64,000 nucleotides of DNA from Dactylonectria macrodidyma (taxonomy: Eukaryota; Ascomycota; Sordariomycetes; Hypocreales; Nectriaceae), in assembly GCA_020744425.1 (NCBI GenBank), contig JAGMUV010000006.1, forward strand, positions 1,178,001 to 1,242,000. Reading direction: 5' to 3'. Position numbers and translations under genes: made by a program. Below the pieces are notes generated by a model. The model worked only from the letters and a program-made list of their open reading frames with translations. It had not been told where the DNA came from and searched no databases. This document shows positions 33,016 through 44,260 of the stretch, one piece after another. Position 1 is the first letter of the stretch; every line of letters begins with the position of its first letter.

Positions 33016-36000
33016 TAGATCGAGGGCTCTTCTATAACGCGATCATGGAGGCGAACGGGCGCGTAGCTGGTGGTGAGCGGCGGAGAGCAGAGGAGCCCGA
33101 AGAGCGTCGTCAAAGAGACGCGGTGGAAGACACGAGAGGAGAGGAAGAAGAAACGAAGCGAGGAGGCCGAGCCCAGTCGCAAACGTCGTCGCCGTTCCCA
33201 CGCTGGGTTGGTGGATTCGCAGCGCGTGGTGAGCTGGGAATTTATTACGAAGGTACTTGCCTTTTACTGCGTAAATCGCCGATGGACGCAAGTACCCTCG
33301 GGCTATGTACACCTCACTGATGGAGCACAGTGCGATAGTGCAGGGCAGATGCAGGGCAGGTGCAATGGATAGCGCAGGGCAGGCACAAGGGAGGGCGGGT
33401 CTTGGCTGCTGGTCCTTCCCTGGAATAGTTGGATATAGCGGGTGGGAAAACTGGGGCTTTGAAGATAGGGAGCGCTATTGGAAGCCCCTCCCCCCAAAGA
33501 AAGACTCTCTGCGGGGAGGAGGGCTGTCTGGTCCATGCCAGGGCCTGCAACCCGTACTTTTACTATTAAGTTACCAAGCCTTCGGTAGTTGAGCGCCTGT
33601 ATCTCATACCTGGAGGTTCTAGTGGGTACCCTCTCTCTGTGCCTCAGCCGTGCTGGAGGTCTTTTGGGCTTTCCAGATCAAGTAGGTACCTAGTAGATAA
33701 AAACTTTTTCCTCATCGAAATGCGTCTTAGGCGAGCTGGAGGATCTCTGATGAATTACCACTTTTGTACTGATTACCACGTCGGCGTCGTAGAGATATCG
33801 AATTGACCGGCACGTCTTGACTCGAGTCCAGTGGAGATTCGGAGCGTTTCCCCGTTACAGATTCCAGCCTGAGACCACACCGAAAAAGAGTCGAGTCACC
33901 TGGGGCGGTACCGGTAAAGCAAAACACCACAGGGGCAGCAAAAGGTCAATGAGACAGAGAAAGACAGAGGGCGGGGGAATCGATTCGATTCGATTACGTA
34001 GCAAGGCCAGCAAAGCCAGCAAGGTCCGGCTCTCCCTTGTTGGCTCGCTCAACCGGAACTGTTTGTCAAGAACTTGTCTCGTGCCCCCGAATCTCTCTGA
34101 GCATGAATCACATGAGCATACGTAGTCTTCGCTAACAACTACGGCACATACAGTGTGTGTGCAACCGTGAGGCACGCTCAATGGCCGCCGCGATAGCGTG
34201 GTGCGGCTTTGTGGAGTGGTTCGTGGCGTGTTTGGATGTTGGGGCCGCCCGGGTAAGGGAGTGAGTCAAGCCGCCAGCGAACGAAGGGTCCGGCCACGCA
34301 GAAAGACGAAGCCGAAACGCAACCACCTGACACCGGATCTGTATGCCAAAATCGGTGGTTCAGGGCACGGGACCAAGGGATGGTGGAGGAAATGGTCGAG
34401 TAATACGGTAAGACGGATGACTGAATGGCAGGATGGATGACTAGGTGACTAGGTGATTAGGAGCACGGTATACGAGACATACTGGGGGCTTGTTGATCGT
34501 TGAATTCGTAATTTCGCAGCAATACGCAAAGAAGAAAAAAATTGAGATGAAATGAGAAATTGGGATGGTCTGTTTGCCAGCCTGTGGCATGTGGCCTGTG
34601 GCTTGTGGGGGGGATAGCCCCTGGTGAAGGGTCACAGGTCCTACTAGCTACGTAGTACAGCACAGTTCAAAGTTGCAATTCAGGAAGGGCTGTGGTGTCA
34701 TGGAAAAAGGACGTCTGTCGCAAGAGGAACTCGCCGAGAATAGTGCTCAGGCATGGGAATTGGAAGAAGGGAATAGGAATGGCAAGAGGTCGACAAACTG
34801 TTCCTCGCTGCATGGCATGGGGAGGGTGGTAAGATGCCATTGTGCCATTCCTCCATTCCTCCATCTGCAAGGTAACGTGCTATCAACCGAATCCTGTACC
34901 ATTGAAGCGTGGTGATACGATGTTGTGCAGGTTGCACTGCATCAACAGCAACCCCCATGTCCCAACAAGCCATCGAGATTCTCTCTTTTTTCCTCTGTCT
35001 CTCTGTCATTCTGCCTCTCTCCCCCTCCGCCTCTATTTACCAATTCCCAATGGATTCTCTCTGCCGCCCTGCAACACCAAAACTATGTACTCCGGCTTAC
35101 CGCTTCCGGTAAGTGGAGAAACGGGGCCTGCCCGGCTATCACCTTTGTCTCCAACTCAATTCGATTCAGAATCAAGTCCCAATCCTGAGAGTTCTCGGTT
35201 CCATTGTGCTGTCCCAATGCCATTACGCAGAGATACAATTGCAGAACATAAACACACGCAAAGACACGCAGACATACGCATTGAAACACAGGAATTCTCC
35301 CAAGGATCAAGGTTGTAGCCAGCATCAAGCGAAATCTGAATTGCCAGTCCAAAAAGTCTAGGCGTTCAAACGTTACCACCAATCCAGCACCCCCCTGCAA
35401 CTCGGATGGATCCTTGTCCCCTCCCATCCCACCATCATGATTGTACAGTGCATGGTTTTCTCCGTGCACACAGTGTCTTTCACATCGCAGATACACTATC
35501 GCCGTCTCCTAATCTTGGTCTCCAGTTCTCTATATCAGACTTTCCTTCAGTACCAACACTGCATTATCAATGACCCCGCATCTAACACCCTCGCTGCCCT
35601 ATCACCAATCCATCTACCCATTGTCCACTCTTTCAGCTCCCATCTCTCCGCCCACTTGCCTCTACCTGGCCATATGCCATCCAAGGGACTAATAATCACT
35701 GTTGGCGCGCTACGGGACATCCATTTACAGGGCCGTATTATCTCCTCTCTAGACTGGATCATCTCTAGTGCCTGTCTCGGTGCTTTACACTCGCCGACAC
35801 CGGTCGTGATCGAGCGGTTAGCCATAATTTCATGTCTCACTGCATCAGTGGTGTTCCCGTTCCTACCCCCTCCCCCTACCACTCCCCGCCTGCACATCCG
35901 CTGTTACCCCCCCTCCCCGATGCTCCGACTTCCGTCCCGTCCCCGACCGGCCGATACCCCGTGCTAGGCCCGGAGATGGACGGCATGATAGGCTCTCGAC

Positions 36001-36829
36001 TCCAAAGGCGCTCCGGATCATGAAGCTCCTGCGCCCTCACCTTTCCAACCCGGCGGCCCGGACATGGCGACTGTTATTGCATCATTTAGCATCTAAGGTG
36101 ACCCTAACAATCCATCGCGTCATCACATCCATCCTTTTCGGCTGGCCCGCCAAGGTTTCAGTCATGACTTCCCGGCCTCACCGGCTGTCTCTCTCTCCTC
36201 GGCCTCTGCCTCGACCACATGGCGCATGCGCCCACGTCATTGGCCACCTCCGCCTAGCTCGCCACCGCGACATATGTCTTCCATTACTCGACATTGAGGA
36301 TGACGACGAGGCCAGTTTGTAATTAACCGGAATACTGTTTGTGCCTTTGCATGTTTTTTTCATGGCCGTGCCAGTGCCTGCCCTGCCGTCCGAGTCGATG
36401 ACCCTGTGACGCCAAAAGCTGACTACACATATCCACGTCTGATTGCGTGTACCGATTACATGTCAGAACTTCTTGCCGGTAGAGCCGTGCCAATCCACCC
36501 ATGCAGTATTATATTGTAGTCTAAAGATAGCATGTCACATTGCAACTCTCAAACACGAAGTTGACAAAGACCGTGATGCGATTACCCGCTTCAGTCTCGT
36601 ATACATCGAAAGTCTTAAATGTAAGCTTATTCACATTGCTTCAACCAATGTTCTGTGTCTAAATTTGAACCAGCAGAGGCACCAGTACCTATGCTAGACT
36701 CAATCACAGCTCTTGGAGCTATTTTCACTACATGTTCGAGCAATTAGATCTAACGATCTCACATTTGCGTCGCCTACCAATAAGCAAGTAGTCTTTCCGC
36801 CGTTATGCCCTAAGCTGATTTCTTCCGAA

Positions 36830-38250
36830 AGTGATGCGCGATTATAACTGCCCAGAATTGATGAACCCATCTTTCAACATGAGAAAGGTCAACTCCCGCA
36901 GCTCAGTGTTTCTGGTTGTCTTGAGGATGCCCAAAAGCCATTGCACCCATTCAAGCTATTGGCAAAGGACAGCATCTTCAACCGCACACATGGGGGTCAT
37001 CGGTGCGTTTCAGTGTTTTCAGTCAACGCGTATTGGTGGGCCAACAAGCTCCACTATACTATCGCCGTGGTTGCGATACTCTTGTACCATCATCAGGACC
37101 TTACTAATCGAAAGTGCGAAACCCTGCGGACCAGCGGGAGCATTGATCGTGTCGTCGTACTTAATGTCAATCCATACTACTGAATAACGACCTCTGTAGC
37201 ACCCAGGAGGAGCAAGATGAACCAGAATAAGGAATGGACCTGCAGTAGGAGAAACAGTATCCTCCTAATACCCAAGTCCAGGATTTCAGTAACTCGACTC
37301 AATGCAAGGATTATATGTCATGAATGCCATGCGCCTCGGAATCATCATAAAGTCTCCTATATGGCGTATAATCATGTCTCAGAGGATTGTCACATCTGGG
37401 ATCCTTGTTGGAGAGAACGTTCTGGGTTATCAGATGCGAGAACTTCCGGGACGCCCGCATTTCATCCACCTTAGTTCTAGAAGAATATTCACCGCGGTGG
37501 CCTGTCCTATCTTTGAATCCAACCTGCTTTTGGGTCGCTAAACAGAAAATGGGTCCTTGAAGAGGGCTTGGTCGTTCCCAAGTGTCGGAGAGTTTACCGC
37601 CCTCGGAATGTTCGTTCGGTGAGATGGTTGAGAGTGTTCGTTTGGAAGACCTCGGCCCACATTGTATTGGGAAGTGGTATACTGGGTATTGCTTATAGTT
37701 AGGCTTACCGCGAATTGCGATGTTTAGGATGATTGCAAAGTTGCTCCCTCGCCTTAAGCGATGTCGACTGGAAAGAGCAAAAGGGGTTTGGAAGACGAAT
37801 ATATGTAATGAAAGGACCAATCAGCATAACGTATGTGAGGAACTTCTCCCAAAGATCTGAAGATGCTGGACAGTTACCAGAATTCGTCCTTCATCACTGA
37901 CGTTGTTAAGCAATCAGAGAGTGCGCCTCTACCAGGTCTAATGCTGTTCGTCTAAACACCCACCGACGAGACGACGACGACGATGGCCATGACCATGACA
38001 GCCACTTGCGCAAGTCCTACGATGGCTTGAGATTTTACAGCCATCTGGTTGCTCGAGTCTGTCTATGCCAGGTTCGTGCGACATCGCCATCTCGATACAG
38101 ACAGTTGTATGTTGCGAGACTGGCTGCTGAGGAGGCATCGATGGCATCTAAGTCGGGCGCTCTGAATGGATCAAGCCAGTCTCTTGAGGATCGGAGAAGC
38201 ACAAGACGGTCATGGAATACTCTTTACCCAAACGTAGATAGAGACGGCAA
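36830..38250 (-). pseudogene. Possible decayed protein-coding gene
   Basis: On the minus strand, one frame reads as ordinary soluble protein for 81 codons (37264 down to 37022, around W-I-D-I-K-Y-D-D) but has no ATG and is bounded by TAG and TGA. Further pieces in the same or neighbouring frames continue on both sides, interrupted by TGA and TAG codons where CGA or CAG would fit, as RIP-type C-to-T changes produce. Splice-like signals occur (a GTAAGC followed by CTAAC near 37710). I recognise no family. It could equally be a real gene with introns I have mis-placed, or chance openness. Confidence 0.3.
37963..37984. repeat. (ACG)n trinucleotide run
   Basis: A short ACGACGACG run next to alternating GACCATGACCATGAC-like sequence, in non-coding or decayed DNA. 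Confidence 0.6.
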
Positions 38251-39039
38251 CTGATGATTAAGAAGGCCAAGACCCGGCTTGGGGCTCACTTCTTTATTCG
38301 CAGCAACTGCCATAGCTCACACAAGAGACAGGACAGACTAGAACCTCTTAAGATAGAGGCCTCTGACCGTGGATGTGGAAGCTATGTCTCGTCTGCCAAG
38401 CTCATCATAAGCTCTCAAACTCAAACTCGTGAGAGTGCACATCTCGGCCCCTTTGTCAAGGCCCGTGCCTCCATCTAGAAGACTCTAGGCGCTTGTCGCC
38501 CGCTTGCTACTGTCTCTCCATCGACCACCCAGGCTAGTATTCGCGAAACTCGGATATTAGCCTTCTCGTGATAGCGCCACAGCAAGGATCCCCCCCGTGG
38601 CGTCGCAGTGCCGCCGACATCCTCCCGGTTAGACCATTACACAATAGGGAACTTTGTTTACAGTCCGGCTTGAAGGCTAGCAAGGCCAACAAGCGCGCAG
38701 AACAATACTCGATCAAAAACTGACCTTATAAATTCGAAGCTCCCCTCTGTTGGTCCTCCCATTAAACACGAGCGTAGTCAGCCATGCGGGCAGAGAGCGC
38801 AGTTGGTAATCAGTGCCCAAGTCTTAGAACACCCTCCTCGCTTCTTGCTTCCTCTTACGGCCGAGGTGCATATCAGCCACCAAAAGAATCATGCACCTCC
38901 AAGGGGACAAGTATTCTAGAGGTGCGGTGACATGGAATGTAGTTGAGAGAAGGACGACGATATAAATAGTCCCCAAGCGTTCATTGGCTCCAGCACAAAC
39001 AGCGATTTGAGAGCATAGGTACAGTATTTGAGCAAAAGG

Positions 39040-39282
39040 ATGTCATGGACACAGTCACATGCTACAAGTGCTGTTTCATCTCCGCGGCTAAGGGATCTGT
39101 GGGATTTGGTCGTCTATGACTTGATCTCCGGAGCTACCAATTGCCGATGCAGTCATCTTGAAAGCTGGCCCTGGTCCCATCGACCGAGAAGAAGAGGGTT
39201 GTACGCCCCCAAATCTGGCACTTATCCAAGAATATCCACAAGCGGTCAGCTCAAACTTCTCGAACGCAGAGCTTTGAGATAG
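39040..39282 (+). CDS. Possible small ORF behind a TATA-like box
   Basis: An 80-residue ATG frame, Ser/Arg-rich and without any motif I know. A TATAAATA sequence at 38961-38968 lies 79 nt upstream of the ATG, which is the only reason to list it. Chance openness is quite likely. Confidence 0.2.
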   Translation: MSWTQSHATSAVSSPRLRDLWDLVVYDLISGATNCRCSHLESWPWSHRPRRRGLYAPKSGTYPRISTSGQLKLLERRALR

Positions 39283-39607
39283 CTCCCAATCTTTGTTGAA
39301 CTAAGGTAGGAAATATGTATCCGTCCCCATTGGGGAAAATGCACGCACCCAAGCAATTTCTATCGCGTGCTACGCTATTCGCACGCCCGTCGTAAGTGTA
39401 TGTGTACAGGCCATCCATCCATAGGCCCCCGTTCCCCCTGCGTTGTCATCATCATGAAAAATGAAGCCTTTTTGGGTATAATACAAATTTGGGGAGAAAA
39501 ATAAAGAACCCTGTCGATAAGGTACCCCATACCTCGACAGCCCCCCCCGCTTCCCTCCCTCCTTCGCTGGCCGTCAGCAGCCCTCAGTTGGAGCCCTCGC
39601 GCATGTG

Positions 39608-41517
39608 TCATGTCATGCCCATTACAAGTGTTGCGTTGGGAAGTCGGGCCTCGTCGGTATCGGTCCATAGCCAATCGGGGACCTCGACGCTGCTCCGCCT
39701 GGAGTCGTCAACGGGGCTGGTCGCTGCGATAGATGTCTCCGAATGGCACGGCTCCCTCCAGCTGCAGGGGAGACTGGCAAAGGTGCTCGAGTCTCTCACG
39801 AAATCTGTTAATCGGCCAAGCCGATACTGCTGTGCCTGTGTAGCCTCGGCCATCCTTCCCGTCCGTGAGAACCCACGTTCTAGGTTGGCCAGACTCGTCT
39901 GAAGTAGGCGCTCGTCGATGTCGCCAGTGATAGCCAACCGCGTTGCCTCTTGGAACCAGTGGACGGCCGAATGGAAGTCGCCCATCCGGAAGCTGTAATT
40001 GCCCAATTGGATGTTGATGACCGTTAGCTGTTCCTCTCCCATGCTGTAGTCCTTGAGAGCCTGCAAGCAGTCGATAGCTTCTTGGAATTTACCCTCCCTC
40101 TCTTTGGTCTTGCATAATACGGCCGTCTGGCCAATGGCAAGCTCAATGAGCCACTGGTGCTGCAGCCCGGTGGCGTCTGCTTTGGCTCGATAGCTTGTGG
40201 CGACGGCGAGGGCTTCTGTGGAACGGTCGTGGCCGAGCAGATAATCGATATGGTCGCCGTATAAAATGGCGGTTATGTAGTTTGCTGGGCCAATTCGCTC
40301 TTCCATCAGCGGGATCAGGGTAGAGTAGATGCGCATGGCAAGTTCCGAGTACTCGGTAAACTGAGGCGATCCCAGTATCTGCCAAATGCGGACCATGGGG
40401 TTGTCTTGACCTAGCACAATGGGGACCAGGCCCGCTAGATAATCCATGACTATCCGGTGGAGGTCGTTCTTGTGATTTCGATCCAGATACCAGAGCAAAC
40501 AAGCTGTTCTGGCGACAAATATGGGGCTCTCAGAGGCAATGATCTCCTTGAGAGACTCAAAGGCTGGGCCGAGGATCGTACTAATGGATATTTCATCCTT
40601 TCGCATCATGGAGCGATTGACCAGAGCAAAGCCGGTCATGACGCGCTCAAACAACTCATCGCTTCGGTCGCCTGGCCGGCAACTTGTGCAGCTTGTGTTG
40701 TACTCGTACTCCCAGACCCCATTCATGAAGCACGAATCCACGTAATTCCTAAAGAGGCCCAGAACCTCTTCAATTGGGCTGACTTCAATAGGCGCTGTGG
40801 ATGAGGGGCTGGGAGCTGGTGAAGGGGTGTGGCATTGGACCTCGAGGGTTGTTTGAATGCTGGGCACTTCTCCAGCTTGAAAACGGGCAACCAGTGAAGG
40901 ATTGCGGCGGATGTAACGGTTGATATTGTCGAGGTCAACGGGCTGGCCGCGGATGGTAAACTCTGAGGGTTTGCCTTGGGCGTCACGCTCAGTCTTGAGG
41001 ATGAGGATGGCGAGAACTTCGTCGCCCTTGAGCTTTTTGTCAAGTCCCCACTTCCAGATTCTAGACTTGTACATTTTTACACTGTCATGCACGGTTTTGT
41101 TAGCCCTTCCATCGTGATCACCAACAGCCGTCACGGGTACATGAATAGGCAGCCAGAAACAGCAAGGACAGGAAGGACGCACGTAGCAGTAAAGTTGTGG
41201 TCACGCTCGAGAATGTCCATGACCTCCTTGAGCGACTTCTTCTCCTCTTGGTAGAGGCGAGTGATGATGGGCCGCTTCTTCTCCCACTCTTGGCTGGGGA
41301 TGCGCTTGCGGGGGATTGACCGAGGCATGCTGATGTCGGTGTCGTCCGAGTCGCCTGGGGGTGTCGAGTTGCGTCTAGCCAAGAAGACACGAGCGCCTGC
41401 CATTGCCATTCTCTGTTCGCGCGGGGTGGCAGCAGCAGTCGATGAAGTGTTTATGGTCGAGGGGACTTGAGGCGACACGGCCTCTAATAAGAGAGGAGGG
41501 TTGTCGAGGAGGGCCAT
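39608..41517 (-). CDS. Clr5-domain protein 2 with TPR-like C-terminus
   Basis: Exons 41517-41183 and 41081-39608 give 602 residues in one frame. The 101-nt intron (GTGCGT...GACAG, GGCTAAC branch site) splits the Clr5 domain at the same structural position as the second intron of Clr5 protein 1. The Clr5 domain covers residues about 75-128 (W78, L-Y-Q-E-E-K-K-S-L-K-E-V, H-N-F-T-A-T, K-M-Y-K-S-R-I-W-K-W-G). Unlike protein 1, the N-terminal extension is only about 75 residues. The C-terminal 300 residues are alpha-helical with degenerate TPR-like pairs (for example G-K-F-Q-E-A-I-D-C-L-Q and G-D-F-H-S-A-V-H-W-F-Q-E-A), suggesting a protein-interaction module. The two Clr5 genes lie about 14 kb apart in the same orientation but are too divergent outside the domain to be a recent duplicate. 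Confidence 0.87.
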
Positions 41518-44260
41518 GATCGATGTGCGGCCGCAGCGGTTGATAAAGTTTAATGGGTTCGCTGATGGAGATGACTGGGCGAGCAGCCTGCAGGGGTGTG
41601 TAGTTGAGCAATGACGACACAAGGCACCGACAGCAAAAGCGCCAAAGATGGCCAGCGAGAGGACGAGGGCTAAAGGCGAAACGGGCAGGGAGGCAGCAGG
41701 CGAATGAGCCTGGGCCAGGGCTGGGCAGAGCAGGAAAATGGTGGTGTCCTTAAGGCTGGCGATATCGTACCTGTGAGGAGTGAGGAGTGAGGTGAAGACT
41801 GTGCCCCGTGAAGCTATGCACAAGCCCCTCTGGTCGCGTCGTGTAATCGTGCTGCCGGATGAAGCTCCGTGTGTGTGTACGTCGTGCCTCCATCATGGAA
41901 AGCCGTGGGGTGCGGTATGCGTTCCGCCTCTTCTCGCTTCACCCGTCCTCTCTCCGAACCCCTCCCCCTTCCTCTCTCTCTCTCCCTCAGCCCAGCAGAG
42001 GCAGCCAGACGGCGGCCGTTTCTGTGCTGGGGTGTGGCAGTCGTGCCAGTGGTACCCCCGCAGAGTGCAGGAGGCATGATCCATGCCAAGGCGATCAGCT
42101 CGGTGGGGGCCAAAAAACCTGTGATTCCGACATCCCAGATGGCGTTGGGCGCTTGCTGGGAGCAGCGGGCGGTCAGCAAGGCCTCCACTTTAGCTGGTGT
42201 GACCGTGACTGCCACGATGGGACCTCGCTCGGCCTCACTATTTTGGCGAACGCTGAACCATTCCGCCGGCGTCGTGGTCAACTGGTTGACATGTCGTGGT
42301 GGTGTTGATGCCGATCCTGCGCCCCCTCGCTTGCAAGTTGCAACGGAGGCACGGCCTTTGATGGCTCCGCCCGGGCCCTGGGGTCAGGCATCCTGGCAAT
42401 ACTGGATTCATATCTCATAACTCTCCGAAGGGGAAATAACATAGGTAGGCTCGTACGGGGTAGCAGCACGAGTGGTTTGGTTTGGAGTGGCTGAGTCGGA
42501 CCCGCGCTTGCAGCAAGCAGGCACCTTTGTTTTCTGTGATCTGTACCTCTGGAGTGGTGGTGGAGACGGTATGAAGAATGGAGCTTCTTTGAGGTTTAGC
42601 ATATGACCTAAGATGTCTGGACAGTTCAGCCCTACGCCTTATGGCCCAACGGCCCCCCTGCCGTGACTGCGAGGCCCCTGCAAGCTCGCCTGCACGAGTA
42701 CCCTGTGGGCGGTAGGGAACCCTGTAGGTGGTGCGAAGAGGGTGCTAGAGAGTGCTGCAGAGCGAATGCACCGCGATGCACTCAACTCCAACCTGGGACG
42801 CAAAATGCACCACACAGGAGACGCCGTGTCAGTGTGTGTCCATGCAACAGAAGCACAGCAATAAGAGGGATGAATCATCCGAAAAAGTCGCCGGAGGAGG
42901 GAACCTAAACGAGACACTGCGATGGGAATAGAACCCTGAGCTTGAGATCCAGCGCCTAAGCCTCGTTTAGGGCATGGTGCTGTTTATTTCTACAGAACCT
43001 CCTACCTACCTAGGTAAATAGGTAATTTGGTAATGAATTGGTAAAAAAAAATCTTCCACCTACTATGCAACATATTACAGAGTGCGGTTAGATAGTACAG
43101 AGGAAGCGAGGAGCTCCAGCATCCCTGGAATATCCGCGCGGCCGCCCCGGGCCCAATACTGGGTCCCAGTGGAGTTTTAATGGCAGAATTGGCCCACTCG
43201 AAGGCAAGTCAGGGTCATGTACGGACAGCATTCAACAACTGCCGCTCGATACGCCGCATGCCTACCTACCACGTCCCGGGACAACGAAGAGGATACCTTA
43301 ACGAAGAGGATACTCTCATCTGCGGCCTGCCCGTCAAGTCGGCTTTTCTTCCAATTGCTCTAGCTCCACCTGTCGCCGTTGAAACCAGGCCGTCGAGGCC
43401 GTCGCCTCCCGCCGTGGCGCCGGCGCCCCGCGTCTTGGCTTTTCGGGGCCAGCAGGTGACAGATGATAGCGGATGAATCATGCCGCCTATCGCACGCCTA
43501 GGAGCAACCCTCCGCTATGGGCCGTGAAGTGGTGGAGGCTAGAGCGTTGATGCCCCAATGCAGAACTGCTCCGAGTTCTCCAAATCAGGCTGGCCCCCAA
43601 CCTGCCTAGTATCGTGAGTCGCCACCTACGCAGGCAGTGTTCAGGGCAACTCGATGTGAGTTTTACAGTTTAGACTCGGTTCAATTTGTTTCACGGGCCA
43701 ATAGGATCAATATACGGCGTTGCAAAATTAGGCTATTGCTTGGTGTCGTACTCCATCACCCCCGATTGAATCGGGTCTGATTGAAGAGTCGCAGACAATG
43801 CCCGCGCCACCATCTCAACCGGTGACAGTTCCAGGCGGCTTGTTTCAACAACCGACCGGATAACGTATTCAATTTAGAGTTCTACAGGCAGATCGTTTCC
43901 CATTGCTTCTGTATTTTTCGACGTGGCATAAAAATAATATTAAGTGGTATTAGTTCTCTGCGCCTCATCTCATGTGGCTCTGGCTATTTCGGCCCGCAGT
44001 TTGTTAGTTCGGCATCCAACCATCCAACTGCTACCCAACCACAGATAACATGTGCCAGCGCTCTTGGCCCTCTTGGGAACCCGATAGCACTGCCCTTGAA
44101 ACCAGGCCCTGTCGTAAATCTCATAATATGTCCCTTTACAGAACGCCCGCAGCGACGATGCCAAGCGGCCCCTGCTTCTCTGCAGCACCCTAGCATCTAG
44201 CATCTAGCCTCTAGCTTCTAGCCTCAAATTAGCCTCCAGCCTCCAGCCTCTAAGGGCCCT
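41518..44260. other. Intergenic stretch upstream of Clr5 protein 2
   Basis: About 2.7 kb. The first 0.5 kb upstream of the Clr5 start contains hydrophobic but ATG-less frames and a CT/CTCTC tract at 41935-42000. A tRNA-Leu-like relic (42900-42980) and TACCTAGG-type motifs (42985-43030, 43261-43275) follow. The right end carries degenerate TAGCCTC repeats. No supportable gene. Confidence 0.5.
44190..44252. repeat. Degenerate 7-bp tandem repeat (TAGCCTC/TAGCATC)
   Basis: About nine imperfect heptamers (TAGCATC, TAGCCTC, CAGCCTC) lie immediately downstream of the zinc-finger gene stop, probably in its 3' UTR. Confidence 0.7.

Larger units (their letters stand above)
33016..39607. other. Long intergenic stretch, mostly non-coding
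   Basis: About 6.6 kb between two minus-strand genes. 33.0-36.3 kb holds GC-rich to neutral DNA with short, motif-free frames; a TACCTAGG motif lies at 33675-33690. A 100-codon ATG frame at 36023-36322 (plus) is Arg/Leu-rich and without support. 36.4-39 kb is AT-richer and contains gene-like debris (see the pseudogene entry). A possible small ORF with a TATA-like box is at about 39 kb. No RNA gene recognised. Confidence 0.5.

Noticed and set aside
42900..42980. tRNA-Leu-like sequence on the minus strand
   Set aside because: The D-arm and anticodon regions resemble tRNA-Leu (CAA), but the acceptor strands do not pair and there is no proper T-arm at the right distance. At most a tRNA relic.
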